From Ophthalmolycus amberensis (lineage: Eukaryota; Chordata; Actinopteri; Perciformes; Zoarcidae), in assembly GCA_024529925.1 (NCBI GenBank), contig JAFEUB010000780.1, forward strand, positions 124,001 to 188,000: 64,000 nucleotides of DNA, written 5' to 3'. The notes beneath the pieces were generated by a model. That model was not told where the DNA came from, ran no database searches, and worked only from the letters and a program-made list of their open reading frames with translations. The position numbers and the translations under genes are program-made. Shown here piece after piece: positions 12,501 to 26,152 of the stretch. Position 1 is the first letter of the stretch, and each line of letters opens with the position of its first letter.

Positions 12501-15500
12501 CAACTGTTTTGGCCCACAGTGCATTAGGGCAGGATTTAACACTGATGGGCAAAATAACCTTTTGGACTCTTTTAGAGAAAATAAAAAAGAAGTAACTACA
12601 GACTAGTGATGTTTGTTCACATAAAACACAGTTTATATGAAGGACTTCATAAAAGTTCTCTCCAAAAGCACTACGGTAGCTGGGGACCTTATTCATTTTA
12701 TATTGTATTTTTAAACTGCAAACCAAAGCCTCCCATTGAAATATTGAAATTACATATAAAGTCTATTAAACTTTATCAAACTCACATTGATTTTGATTGT
12801 TGGGAGACACGTTCCAATAGCTCCAAGTGATACAAGCGTATTGGTTCAGTGTGATGGATTGTCAAATATAGAGGCTTACAAATATATGTGATATTCTTAG
12901 ACTTAGGACTCACCAAAAACCGTAGTAATATGCTTCCTGTCCGTGCATTTAGTTTGCTGTTATATTACTGCTGTTGTATTTAATTTATATTCTTTTGAAT
13001 CTTCATTGTTCGTCTTCGTTTGGATCAGCTATAGACCAAAGAGCATCTTCAGCTCTCACGGCACACTGCCTGATTTTTGAACAGCTAATTATTATTTCAC
13101 CCTAAAAAAACAATAAATTTTCTCTCAGCTTTTGGTCAGTGTTTCGAAATGACATCATCCGACAAAGCTTATTGGCTCTATAATAAAATCAGGGAGTTTA
13201 TCTTTAATAAAAACTGGATCCTGACAAATTCAATCAAGAATATTGCCTTGATTATTTACCCATGTCCTGTTTATCGCCTAATAATCCCACAGCCCTTGTC
13301 CCTTCCTTCCGAAACCAAGACGCACACGAACGCACACAGGTTTGCTTTTATCCACTCCATACATCTGTCTAGTTGTGCTGGAAAACTAGAGCTCAGTAAA
13401 GGTCTGGGAGATGTTTTAGAAGTGGAGAAACCTGTATGCTAAGAGGAGATATCGCCTCAGACCTCAGCTCCAGCTCCAGCTGACATTACCATCACCAAAG
13501 GTCAGATGTCAGAGATAGCTTTTTCTTAGCTGCAGAAGGGCTGAACTCCACACACTCGCCATGATATACAAAGAAGCAGCAGTTGTTATGTGATACTGTG
13601 GGGATTTTTATTTTTATTTTCCCCCAAGAGCATCAGGAAGTCAGTGGATTATAAACTTCATTTGGAAGCGTGCTACGTCCTCGCTACCAATCTCTTTGTG
13701 TTCTCAACCATCGGCCTCTTTTTTTCACCCTTCCTATTTCCCCTCCATGAAGTCTGTCCCTCCTCTGCAGCAGGCCAAGCACAGTGTGAAGCCTGGAAGG
13801 AGTGGAAATGAAGGCTTATTAAATCTCCCTGGTGGCGAAAGGACCTGGCCATGTCAGAGGACTTTGGACAGCAGAGTGGGAGAAAGTGAGAGCTTGTCTT
13901 CACGTGATTTTATGGCAGGCAAATTTGAAGAGGTTTATTTGAGCTCTGTAGGGTTTTCCTCTAATTTGTTTCATTTGGGCAGGAGAGAGCAATGCCATTT
14001 GAAACAAATGACCACGCAGAGACTGCTGAAAACGCAGCCCTCAGTTCTCCTCCAGGCAAACTGCGGCTTGGTTTATTAGAAGGGAGAATGTAATCGGTTC
14101 AGCAACAGGAAAGAGCCCCAAACACATGCTTTTATTGGTAAAGGGGGGCCGATGGAGTCAAAGCAGCCAAAATAAAACCACTGCTGCAAAGCAAATCTTT
14201 CCACTATGGTTTAGACCCAAACAAACAAACTAGACTTGGGAATGAAGCCATGGTGAGGGTTAGACGAGAAAAAACAAAGGAGGCGGGGAGTTAAATGGTC
14301 TCTTTGTCAAGTGGGACATATAAACCTGTAAATAGTTTGTATATACGTCGAGTATGGGTCTGGTCCATGGATTAATGGATAGAGATGGTGGTGGGTGGGC
14401 TGCATGGTCTACAGAAAGCATCTTATACTCGCATCTGGCTGTAAATTGCAGTTGTAATAGAAGCAAGGATGGGAGCAAAGCAGACCATTGGAAACAACAT
14501 ATTTCCATCACTGCAATATATTATGTTGCTGCAGTTTTCCTGAAAGTGAAGGAGTGAAGAACTTTGCTGTGAATATATAACCAAGTTTATTTATATTGTG
14601 AAAAACAAAGTAACAGTCTTGATTTGCCTTAAAGACCAAATTATTTTATAGCATGTGTTAGATTGAGTATGATGTGCATTGGGCATCTTAAAAAGCAGGA
14701 CATTTTAATCAAAAATACAAAGAAAATGTTTTTGTTTTTTTCTGCTACAACCAAAATACAAATACGAAACAAATACACGTGGTCGCTGGCTGCCCTGTCA
14801 GAAACGTAATCACATGCCTGTGATTAAGTTGTCCACAGTGTCATGTATTTGAAGGCATGGCTCATGTTATTTGGTTCAGTTTTTGTCATCAGGGGAGATG
14901 TCATGTTAACATTATGTTAACAGCTTAATTACTGTTTTCTCAATCTTGAGTGTTGCTAATGGTTACATCATTTCACACACATGCAGTCCTCAATGGTGTA
15001 TATGCACAGCGGATGAATGCCTTCATGTTGTCAGTCTTTCACCTGAGGCAGGTCCCACAGGTGTACTTTCATGTAAAATGCCCACGTGGGATCTCCTTCT
15101 TCTGGCTCGACCTGAAATCAAATGTGACCACATCGATGTTCATTTGTATCTTTGTCACGCTCCTTCATTTGCTTTTTTCTAACAATAAAAGGATTGCTGA
15201 TGAAGAGCTCCTCTTCATGAGGGCAGAAACACTTGAGACACTCGAGGAAAGTTGGGGGCTCAGAGGTTCAAGAAACACTGATCCTTTCATCTTCACTGAG
15301 AGCCATGTGTCAAATTGGGAGCTCCCACTGTGGTTTTAAATCTTTCGTCCGCCAGAGGAGATTGAAAAAATGACCAGGCAGGCCGCGTCCGACACCGAGT
15401 TTGCATCTGCTATTCTCTTTAAAAACGAGCACATGGTGCGGCGACAAAAAAAGGCATTTTTATAGGCCTCAGATGAATTATCTATAAGTATGACTGAATA

Positions 15501-17148
15501 AATCTTTAATCGCTGTAATGAACTTTAGAGTATGGATTTAAAAAGCTATTTAGCTGATAAATGACCCATGGAGGGCTCTGATACTCACATAAATCAAGAG
15601 GCTGGGGTCTTCACAGTTCTAGTTTTTTTTTTTACCAAACACCAGCTGCGTAGAATAATCAAGCTCAGAACACGACTACTGATAAGCAAGAAGAAAAAGT
15701 TTATTTTATTTGAATCACTAAAAAACACCAAGTCAAATTCTCCCCTCGGAATCGAGCACAACAACAGAGGGGCCTTTGCGTCTCATCAGAAAATGTCTGT
15801 TTTTGGCATACGTTTGAATGCAGGCTGCCCAAATCTCCCTGTTGTGCCGCGGATAAATAGAAAATATGACTCTGCAATGACCCTCCTTTATTACGGACTC
15901 GCACTATGCTCATTCTGCTTAGCTTTCCAAAATGACATATATACATACATATAGGTCAAGCACTTACTCAAGTTTCTTTTTGTTGGCCAGGCCCGCACCA
16001 GCACATGTCATGTTTAATACCTCCTGCCATTAATTGCTAGCATTCGTCACCATGCCATCAATGTACCCAAGAAAATATGAGACCCTCTTATATCTGTCCA
16101 TGTCAGCAGTTTTATTGCGTGTGTGTGCCACGTTTAGAGCCGTGCTCATATTTCAGCGGGGAAGTGAGATTGTCTTTTTTACCTGTATGTATTGTGTTTG
16201 TCATTTTGATTTATGGGTTGATGAAGGCTGCATCTATCCATAGGTAGGCATAGCTGCTCTTGCAGTGAATGGGAGCTGGCCAGTGATCCTGCTTCCCCCC
16301 CCAGCTGGATTAGTTGGTGTGATCTTGATTTTGCTGAGCTGCAATATGCAGCAAATGAGTCAGAAAATGAGAGCAGGACTACATGAGTATTAGAGCCAGT
16401 GGGGCCAATTTTGGCTGCCTCACACCATCCGCTGTACTCGCTTTTGTTGCATGTGTTTCATTCACGGCCACACAACCTGAGATATATATCATGGCACACA
16501 GCAAATGCCCGTCACATAATTCTGACCCTATGTCGTATTACACCTAGACGTAGGTGATACAAAGCTACTTCTGCTGGCCTTGTTTACCTGAAAGCGCCTC
16601 ATTGTTTATTTACTCCATGCTGAATATCTGGGAACATACTGTGGCGCTATAAACAAACAACAAAGTACGAAATATGAAGTGCCTTTAGACAAACTAACAT
16701 ATTTTGCCCTCGCTCAGAAACACTATACATACTGTACATCACTATCAATTACGGTCTGTTTTTTTTTTATGAAGATGAATTCCTTTTATATAGCTTCTCC
16801 ACTGAAGCTCTTCTTTTATGTCTGAAGCATTGATGCAAAGGCGGTGCACCGACCTCATTTGAGCCTTGCTCTGCTGAGCATTAGTTTAAGATGAGATCAC
16901 AAGGCCCTGAAATGCAACATGGAATGCTTCTCACACTTTTTGCTTTTTTTTCCCTGTGAGACGGTCGCTCTGGAGATTTCCGGCCGCTAGTCTGCAAAAA
17001 AAATCACAAACATCTTTTCTTTCTTACTTTTTTCTTTGCCAAGCCTCATACAGGAGGGTTAGTTGGCTCAATCAGCTTGCTGCTAATCAGCTGCTAAAGT
17101 GCAATCAGGGTCAGCCTCAGCACCTATATATATATTTCAGGTTGTAGC
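9551..17148. other. No gene recognised
   Basis: Unique, AT-rich intron-like sequence. The ATTA-cluster element at 11810-11990 stands out; a purine-rich stretch lies at 12000-12130 and a CA-rich stretch at 12390-12480. Open frames up to 129 codons lack recognisable domains. Confidence 0.65.
11810..11990. promoter_or_regulatory. Candidate non-coding regulatory element, ATTA/TAAT cluster
   Basis: Within about 180 bp of high-complexity DNA there are repeated homeodomain-type cores: TCATTATAAG, CCATTATCAG, CAATTAGG, GATTATTGG, CCATTATCAAG and CTAATTACTAG. Two share the longer word CATTATCA. The density and the lack of repeat character resemble conserved developmental enhancers. Conservation could not be tested here. 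Confidence 0.25.
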
Positions 17149-17350
17149 TTCCCTCAGCCCAATGTTCCCTCATGATTTGTTTGTATATCCTGAATTAGGC
17201 CCTTTGTTCCCTCAACATCATCCTTGACCCATGTTTAAATCGACACATAATTGTTTGAGGCGTCGCGCTAACAATATGCGACAACAGACAGAACTAGTTG
17301 CCTTCGTTGGGTGGTTTGGTTAGGTTAAGGCGTGAGATTAGTTCGGTTTA
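17149..17350. mobile_element. TTCCCTCAG element, copy 2 (fragment, inverted relative to copy 1)
   Basis: TTCCCTCAG-type motifs recur at 17149, 17164 and 17205. From 17195 the text TAGGCCCTTTGTTCCCTCA, then CATCAT, TGAC and CATGTT, aligns with the reverse complement of 8731-8665. Relative to copy 1, about 16 bp is missing between two CCTTT repeats, a likely slippage or recombination deletion. The fragment continues into GGTTTGGTTAGGTTAAGG-type sequence, also echoed inside copy 1 near 8655. It ends close to a 17-base G run at 17390. Confidence 0.5.
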
Positions 17351-17389
17351 GGGTAAGAATATTAGGGGTAGCCAATCGAAATCACAGTA

Positions 17390-17406
17390 GGGGGGGGGGG
17401 GGGGGG
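17390..17406. repeat. Poly-G run (17 G)
   Basis: An uninterrupted G homopolymer next to the copy-2 TTCCCTCAG element. Confidence 0.95.
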
Positions 17407-20174
17407 TCATGCCCTTTGATTCGTAGTAGGAAAAAAAAATGCAACAAGGAAGGTACGGTGTCATTCTGCATAATACTTGCCGTGCTGATTCTGAGGGATG
17501 TAGAGATGCTCCCCTAAAATCTCAAAAAACTGTCAAAATCTGGAGAGTTAAGTGTGGAGTGTTTTGAAATGAGCAATTCCTTCTACATGTGGACCTGCAT
17601 TTGTGTTATTTATTGCTGCCACCCACTATCAGTGGCGTTCCCTTTATATTGAGGAAGGGGACATTAGATATTCAAAGTACACTGCTGTTTACTGACAAGG
17701 CGGTGCAACCTGCTCTGCAGGGGCTGAAAGGTGCTCAGCTTTGACAATTACTTGGCTCAAAGTGACTGAGAACAACAATGACTGAGATGAAGCATAGGCA
17801 ATAACATTCGGCGGGGAACCTGCTAAAACAGCGGTGCCAATTCCCTTTACTAAGGAGCTGTCATCTTGCCAAATGATGCGCGTCACTGGGCTGAGCTTCC
17901 CATTTTTTTTCCCTCTGCCGTTGCCTTTGCGGAGTCGTTTCTGCATCTGAAAGCCTACTTATGACAATCTTTGAACTGAGATGGCTGACAGCTTGCTCCA
18001 CACTCGGGGAATGTAGTGCGTTGTGTCAAAGAGATATTCATGTGGAATACAGTGTCAATCCCGCTTTGGTGTCGCATGGTAGTCATGGAAAATCTGGGCT
18101 GTATCGAGAGAGCTTTGTAGAACACACTTGTCTGAATTGAAATGCCTGAATAGTTGAACTGTGATTGATGGCATTATAATGTACACCAACAAAAACCTGA
18201 GAAGACTTGTAAGTTACAAATACCAAAACTCAGTACTGACCCCACCCGCTGTGTTTAAAGCTGTGTGCGACAACATGGCACAACATGTGCCTACAACACA
18301 ATGTTGCAGGTTTTCTGTAAATCTTTTGTGATTCTTTCAACTGCCTTTGTATGTAAATATATTCAAGAGGATTTTACACCGTGAATAAAGGCATCAACCA
18401 ATCCCTATTGCGTATCACAGCATGGAAGCTCCGTAGTCCGAGATGACAAACTTGATAACATACCAGATCCACTCTTACTGTTCTTACCTTTCATAATAAA
18501 AGCCCTCGACATATACACGGCAAAACTGTTTACCAGAGGGAACTCAAATTCGCTCAGAGCATTTCACTTAAAGGGAACTCAATAGAAAAGATAACGGTAT
18601 CTTAGGTGATACGGCAATACACCTCACAAAGACTGCCAGACTCTGCTCTGGGTCAATGGGATCCCGGTAATTGGTCTTCTGCCTGCAAATGTATTGGAAC
18701 TTTGTCTTGAAAAAGTGCTGTTGCACCTGTGATCACTGCAGGTATGAATAGTGTTGATTGTCCGTTATTTGTCACACACCCATAGGTGTGTAAAGGCCTT
18801 ATCTCAGACATATTATGGCCCCTTTCTTCTGAATTATTAGTCTCTTATAATCTTCGTGTCCCGTCACCGTGGGAATCAATCGTACCTACCGGTAATATGA
18901 AAACGCTGTAGGTGATCAATAAAAATCCTTTCTTAGGAAGAATGTTTAAAGTGGGCTGTGGCAATGCAGGATCTGGAATTTTGGCTTGTGTCTACTATCT
19001 TTCTCACCGACTTATAAGTGAGCAGCATTTAGAGTGTTTCCACCGCCTCAGTGTAACCTCCTCATTACAAACATATTGTTATCGTTGGACACCTTTTTTG
19101 GCAACACCTGATGCTTTCTATTTCCATACAGCCAGAGGTCCATTAATCCCTTTAGCACACACTTTCTTCAATGCCTTTTCTTATCTGGGGCTATAACAAC
19201 AACACTACATATTTCTCTTCTTACTGCGGTATCTTACAACCATGCTCAAATATTATAAAAGTAGTATTCCCCCTAAAAGTGCAGTGCCTAACCAGTCTGC
19301 CCGTCAGCCTTAAGGAACACACTGGCTATGTGATACAACGCAGGCTATCAATAAGTGCCTGAACATTAAATAAGATTGTATTTCCACATTCGTATGGGGT
19401 TGGCTGGCATATTCCCTGGCTGTGTGTTGAAGGTTGTGCTTGATGCTGTATTAATTATAGGGCATCGGTGTCCTTTATTATTTCAGCAGCGGTATTGAAT
19501 AGTGTTTGTGGGAGCCCCTTTATTCATATTCATTGTCCTTTGCCAGTGTGATATTCACTCAGACTATTCAATGGGAAATTAGCACAGGGTACTACTTACG
19601 GATCCAATAAACATTTAGTACAAATTGCTCTCATTACATAAGATGGCTTTGGGTCCCCGATCTGCCACACGCGCTCTTGAATTAAAAAGAAGGAATACAG
19701 AATCCAGTCATGGTTGTGAATGACGCCTTTCTGCCCACCTTTTTATTAGTCAACCTATCTACACATAACAGATACTTATAAAGCCATTGCTCTTTCACAG
19801 GCTTTAGTTTGTGATTGCGGCATCGGGCTTCATCATAATGCAGCAACGTTAGCCGTCGGCACAGCCAGCCATTATCAGTCCCCTGAGCATGCTGGTTAGC
19901 CGGGTGGCTGGCAGACTGCGTGGAGGTGTATTAACAAGGCCGCTCTCTTTTTCTATTTCTCCAAACGCTGCCACGTCGCCTCTGCATGGACGGACATTTA
20001 TTATTTATAGGCCTGCTTTAGAGGTGTGTCCAAGGCAGACACACATGCATCCATCAATGTGTGTGGGCACAGGCTACTGCGCTAATGGTTGTACCCATTT
20101 GCAAACACACCTGAACACGTGGAGACACACACTTGCACATGCGGTGCTGATGATTTACCATTCACATGAAAATG

Positions 20175-20189
20175 ACACACACACACACA
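20175..20189. repeat. (AC)7 microsatellite
   Basis: A perfect dinucleotide run inside a CA-rich stretch (20040-20190). Confidence 0.9.
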
Positions 20190-21570
20190 TGGATCTCACC
20201 ACATTCTACATGCTGCTGACATGGCTTTAGCAAAGATTAGTCAGGATTAGATTGGATCTGCTGCAGAACTGAATAAATATTTGAAAATGTATTCTGCTCG
20301 CAGCAATTATGAGCATTAGTCATGATTTTAACAGATTTAGCAACACTTTTGGTACCTGAACACTGAAAAAAGCACGTGTTGTTTTTCTTTAGTTTACAGA
20401 AGTACAGAAAAGCTTTGCATTTTCACAGACAACCTCTCCATGCGCTGGTGAAGCACAACAACCTAGACTTTCAAAAACAATGCAGATATTTTTTGACTGG
20501 AATTGACAAATAGTCAATTATATCTTGTTATTCAATTTGTATAATTGAGTTTTCAGAAAATATTTCTCTGTTATCAATGGTTAATTATTTGACACTCCTC
20601 TCTAGGTTAAACAAAAGTATGACCTATTGTTGAGAACATAACCCTGGAAAATACTTTGATTGGAATGTGTAAATCATTCAATCGTCATCAGCATGTTATT
20701 TCATTTACCTTCTCCTGGGAGGTTGCTCTATTCGACTGACATTAGAATACAGCTTCACCTCCCTGGTGGATCAAGTTTTTAAAAAAAAGAAGAGTTAATG
20801 GCGAGTTAACGAGTTGAAAAAAACAAAAAAACTGTGGAAGGTTTTGAAAGAATAAAATTACCGGTAAATGTCGTTCATATAATTGGAATGATAAACGACG
20901 CTCCGTTCAGTTATGGAAAAAAAAAATTCACAACAAAAAAGCGAATTAACCACTGATGTGAAAATTCATCAAGTCTACAAAAATGGGTCTCGTGGCAATG
21001 GGTATTAACCCGGTCCTTAGAGAACATAACAATCCAGGAACGCCACAACCTCATATGAAAGAAAAAAAAATAGAATATGAGAAGGAGCAATTTATGTTAC
21101 ATGTCAAGGGAACAAATTGAGTGGGTTTTCTGTGTGCGTGTGTGTTTGCGTGTCTCTGTTTACAGCACAACGCTACAAACCATGGGCCTTGAGTATTCCT
21201 TGCATTACAGTGTTTTAATATATAACATCTAAGTTAATGGTCTCGCTTCAGAATGTGTTTAAAATCAATGACAAACATGTGTTATTAAATTAGGGTGTAG
21301 AAGAAAAAGAAAGAAAAACAATCACGTAAATTCGTGGAGATAAATGAGGATGTTTGTCGGCTGCGGCAGTGAGATGGAGATGCCGTCATTGTGGGGGCGT
21401 TGATTAGTTACTGTCTGTCACAGTCGGCTCCCCCCGCAGAATTCACCACATGCTATGTTTCTCGCTACATACGCTGCAAATAAACACGGCAATCACAGTG
21501 TAGAGAAAGTGTCAAATATTATACATCCTCTATGTGGAAAAGGCATATAGGGGATCTTCCATCTTGTGAA

Positions 21571-21767
21571 CACACACACACACACACAGCCCTGCCTGCC
21601 TACAGATCTACGAACACACAACCCACAGACACACACACACACACACAGTTAGTGAACCCAATTCCCCAGACTTGCTCACTGGCCTGTGGTTGATGTGACA
21701 CATCCTCAGCTCCTGTAGTGATGCCCAACGATGAGCCACAATGGTGGGAGTGACACACACACACACA
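21571..21767. repeat. Cluster of three CA microsatellites
   Basis: CA runs at 21571-21588, 21629-21647 and 21753-21767, separated by unique sequence. Confidence 0.9.
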
Positions 21768-22588
21768 TTAAACATGGATCAGGTGACCTGTGCCTTGCAG
21801 ACTTCAACCATGCTCGCTGGCCCTTGGGTGATGAGTGGCAGGCAGCTCCTCTCTCACTCTCTTGTCCTTCCTTTCCTCCTCTTCCTTTCCATTCCCAGAC
21901 ATGTAGGAATGTCAATTTGTGTCCACCCTGTGGAGGGGGAATTTGTCAAGATTTTACTTGGTTTTAGCACAACATGGCAATAGGGTGGAGGTACATTTTT
22001 TGGTCAGTAAAATGGTCTCAACCAATACTCTCTCAGGTGCTGAAATTGTTGCCTTTCTGGTGTGTTCTTTGTTTGCTGTCCAGAGAACTTTTGCATGAAG
22101 GAATATTACAGTATTCATCTCACAATCTCTCACAATTCTAGTCATATACACCTTTGCTCAATCCAGTTCCCTTGGAGGTGTTGTTGCTACAGCCTTACTC
22201 GGAGTGGTGTGACCACAGCTCAGGCTAATGTAATGTATTGCAGTCTAACTGATACTATTCATTAGAGTGGCATTATAGGCCGTGGTTACACTTTTCTTTT
22301 CAATGCAACCTTTGTCATCAGATCATGCCAGGAGGCTTTAAGTGTCATGTCTGTACATTCCCAGGTGGGATCTTCCTCGCATTGAGATCCGATCAATCGG
22401 TCCACATTCCAATCAGCAGGTCAATCAGCAAGTGTGGAAAAACAACTGCAGACACAGCCAAGTTCCGATCTGGCGCATCCTATCCCAAAAGAAATCGCAT
22501 TGAAAAGACAAGTGCAACCACGACATTAGACCCACCATACACCAGTAAAGTGTTTGACTGCAGGTAGAAATGCACCCAAATGGTTAAT

Positions 22589-22655
22589 GGTGGGAATAAC
22601 ACACATTCCAGGATGTACGAGTCAAAAGTACGTCCTGGAATGTGTGCTTTTCACC
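22589..22655. other. Imperfect hairpin, 67 nt, pre-miRNA-like in size
   Basis: CACACATTCCAGGATGTAC on the 5' side pairs with GTACGTCCTGGAATGTGTG on the 3' side, a 19-bp stem with one T-G wobble. The loop is GAGTCAAAA. A small internal loop separates this stem from an outer GGTG/CACC pairing. The whole fold is the size of a vertebrate pre-miRNA but does not match any miRNA I recognise. A relic of a small inverted-repeat transposon is the main alternative. Confidence 0.35.
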
Positions 22656-24743
22656 TTCGGGGCATAATGCGAATCTTAACACAGGGCTAAGTGCTGTGTA
22701 GAAAAGGCTTATTGATACATCAATGTCTCAAAGTTCATTAAAATCATTGACCTAATCAATGGCTGTATTCCAGTTCACTGAAGGTTGTACAAGTCACTAC
22801 CACTTTGAGACAAAGGATAGAGCTGCCTATAATATATTCAGGAGTCAGTACCATGACACAAGGGAGTCCGATTGTACAAGTAGTGCTGTTGTCAGTCTGC
22901 AATCGAATGGTTCTGTCTTGCAGTTTTACTTCCAATGCAAAGGATGAGCTATACTTTTCCACCATTAGATATTTTTTGGATTTGCTATATCATTACAAAT
23001 TAACCATGATTTTCCTTCACTGGTTGGACATGTGGGCCAAACAAGCAAGCAAACAAGCTGGATTTGTGGATTATCAAATATATATTTACTCCTTAATGTA
23101 CAGTGCATAGTAAGAATACTAGGGAAGCCTTGAGGCCTCCTGTATACAGTGCTGTCTTGGCTTTTCTCAAAACTCTAGTGCGGTCACTTATTGATTTTGA
23201 AAAGTTAGATCTGCAACAAGTCATCAATAGGGTTTGGACACTTATGCCATGCCATGAACAATTGCTACCAGATTGTGTGATGCGTGGTAACATCAACCAA
23301 GAATTTGACTTGTCCACAATCATAGTTCAAAGAGTGAAGCATGTAGGTGGAAAAATGAAAGAACTACTTTTACAGATACAGCCCAGATACAAAAGTGTTA
23401 CAGACAAGGGCAGTCCGTGTTCCCATCACATTTGTTTGCTGTTAATGCCCCTGGTCCTTCCTAAATAGACATATCCTTGCTCCATGGTCCTTTTGAAAAA
23501 TGACTCCATTATGAAAAAGTCAAGCAGCCAAAATAGCCTTTGGTAGAGTGAAACCACTGATTTATCATTATTCAATTATAGTATTCAGAAGGTGCAGCAC
23601 TCTCCATACAGAGTATTGTATTCGGCCATACTTGAAGAGGAATACAGTGTACATGTCACACGCTATAAAGGCCACCAGTGTCGGTTTCTCCATTCTACAA
23701 ACATAAACAAATGAACAGGACCAAATCCTTGAAATGTGACTGCTCAATATTACACATCTATTGAAAGGTCATGCATTAAACTTTGTATGACATTGTTGAT
23801 TTACAACAACCCCCTTATCACGACAGTCTCACTTGATCTACAGTATACTGGTTTGCTTTAACCCTCAACAGAGTGAGATGTATTCAGTTTCCGCCCAGCA
23901 CTTCTATTTGTGAACTGATTTAACATACGTCGCCATTTCTTCACATCGGACGTACACATGAGCAGAATCCAAAGCAGGTATTCAAGGAAATAAGTATCCG
24001 TTCACGTCAAGAGTTTACATTCAATAATAACTTCTGACATGATGTTTACACTTTCAAATGCAGATGCTCTTTCACAGTGTGAAAACATGTCAGTGTTTGC
24101 ACATGAATCAGTGTCTCTTTCTTTATGTCTCTCACCTGCCACCCCGAATGCATTGGTAATGTTGTTGTCGTGTAAGTGTGTGTGTTTCTGTGTGATTGCT
24201 TTTCACTTTCCTTTCTCGATGTAGATGGTGAATGAGTTAGGGTACGTTATTGTTCATTATACATGTAACACACACACATACACAGAGCACCGACTCTCCT
24301 GTGAGTCACGATTGCTGAGGCAGAGGAAGACTTTTTGCTTCTCCATTAATCTCTATTTTTGTTCTGTCATCACGCACACACGCAGACACACACGATACTC
24401 CTTTGCATTGCCTTCCCTCCTCCTCACTCCGTATTCCTGCCATCCTTGCATTCTCACATCAATGCTTTTTTTCTGCTTTTTTTTCTCTCTCAACATATCA
24501 TATACCCCCCTCTGTTTCCATGTGTTTCTCCACCAGGCATGCCTGGTCTCTTCTTCCCTCACAGCAGGCTTCTCATTGGGAAGCCTGCAACCCTTGCAGA
24601 CCCTGCCACAAAAAACATTCCTGGCTGTGTGCATGCCTAGACCCCTGGTGACATTTCACATGGAACCAGATCTGTTTTGGGTCTTTGGATCTAAGTGTTA
24701 AGACGTGAAAATTGCAAGAGCACAATGGTCAAGCTCACACCAA

Positions 24744-24746
24744 ATA

Positions 24747-24777
<31 letters not shown>
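24744..24777. repeat. (AT)13 plus T tract
   Basis: An alternating AT run to 24769 followed by eight T. Confidence 0.95.
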
Positions 24778-24779
<2 letters not shown>

Positions 24780-25904
24780 TGGGACCAACATGTAAAGTCC
24801 AGTTGCAAGTAATGTATCAAACCTAAAATGTGTTTCAAATACAGCACAGCAACAGAGTCATACCTTACTCAACAAACATGCTGCTCTCTTTTTAAGCAAA
24901 ATCATATTTCCATTCATTTATTAATTTAAGCAGCAATTAATTATCCCTGTTAAGGCCCTTACACAATGCGAAATACTCAATTGCGAATGTTATGTGAATG
25001 GCTTTCATTGTGGAAGGTATAAGAACGGAAAGAGTGGATCTGGTCTGCGCTGCCTTTGTCAAGGTTGAAAAGAATAACAAAGTTTGCTTTAAATCTTTCA
25101 GTGTAACACGTCTGCACGGTGAGTTTCATTAAAGGAGGCTGAACAGAGAACTGGAAGTAATTAGAGGATGAAAACTATATTCTTGTTCGAGAAGAGAAAC
25201 AAAGAGCAGCACAGTGGCGAGCACTGATGGAGTTAGTTCGAGGGTAATGTACGTTACCGTACCTTTATCAAGACAGCAGCTGAACACGGTGGAAATTGTA
25301 CATTTCCTTTGAGAAAAGACTCCATCGACAGCAAATAAAAATGGTAGCAGATGAGAAAACAGGAGGGTATTTTACTAAAATATCATATGGTATACTCATA
25401 AAACACGGGACGTAAGAAATGTAGTCCAGTCTTCTGATGTGAGCCTGATGGTTGCACTCTGCGGCTGAAGTTATACCTGAGAATTCACAGTATCTTAACG
25501 TCTGTGCGTTTCTTCGTGTGTGTACTAGCACATCTATCCCTGTTAGGAGTTAGGACCAATTTAAGTTCTGAACATTTGAGGAAAGTGAAGACGGCCTCAC
25601 TTTGGGACAGACCTTCAAAGGTTTGTTTGAGGGTTCAGTCTTGGTTTCAAGTAGGAGAGCACATTGCTATCGCCAGAGGAGCGACAACTTTGTTCGGCTC
25701 ATTTTCTGCAACTATCGTAGCATGACGGAATTAAAAGCTTTTGTGCTCGTCAGATGACCACGAAAAAAAAACAGTTCAGTGTCCGTTCTGCTCTTATTTT
25801 ATTTTTACGCTTCAGATGCAAACGTGTGTTTTGATACCTGGCTTCCCTCCATTAGCTGGATGGCTGCCTCACTCTGCAGGTTCTCTGAAACCACCCAGCC
25901 ATTA

Positions 25905-25908
<4 letters not shown>

Positions 25909-25941
<33 letters not shown>

Positions 25942-25985
25942 CTCTCTCTTTCTGTGTGTGTCTCTTGCTGTGTCTCTCTCTCATC
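25909..25985. repeat. CT microsatellite with imperfect extension
   Basis: A perfect (CT)15 run to 25939, then interrupted CT/GT repeats to about 25985. It is strongly pyrimidine-rich on the plus strand. Confidence 0.95.
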
Positions 25986-26120
25986 TGTCCCAGATTAAAG
26001 GCTCGTCTCCACTCCAGAAACCTGCCAGCCTACAGCCTGTTGATGGGCTTGGAACAGGGTCACAGCACTGATCTTGTCCAAGAGGCTGCCTTTGAAGCGG
26101 GCTAGGACACATACATAGGA

Positions 26121-26127
<7 letters not shown>

Positions 26128-26152
<25 letters not shown>
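26128..26152. repeat. (CA)12 microsatellite
   Basis: A perfect run with flanking CGCAC units. Confidence 0.95.

Larger units (their letters stand above)
17407..22588. other. No gene recognised
   Basis: Unique sequence with CA microsatellites (20175, 21571-21767). A high-complexity stretch at 19800-20010 with CATAATGC and CCATTATCAG words could be a regulatory element. Confidence 0.65.

Noticed and set aside
23103..23468. 121-codon frame suspected as a retroelement piece
   Set aside because: No reverse-transcriptase, integrase or transposase motif could be placed.
24225..24701. 158-codon plus-strand open frame
   Set aside because: Driven by CT- and CA-rich simple sequence; neighbouring frames are open for the same reason.
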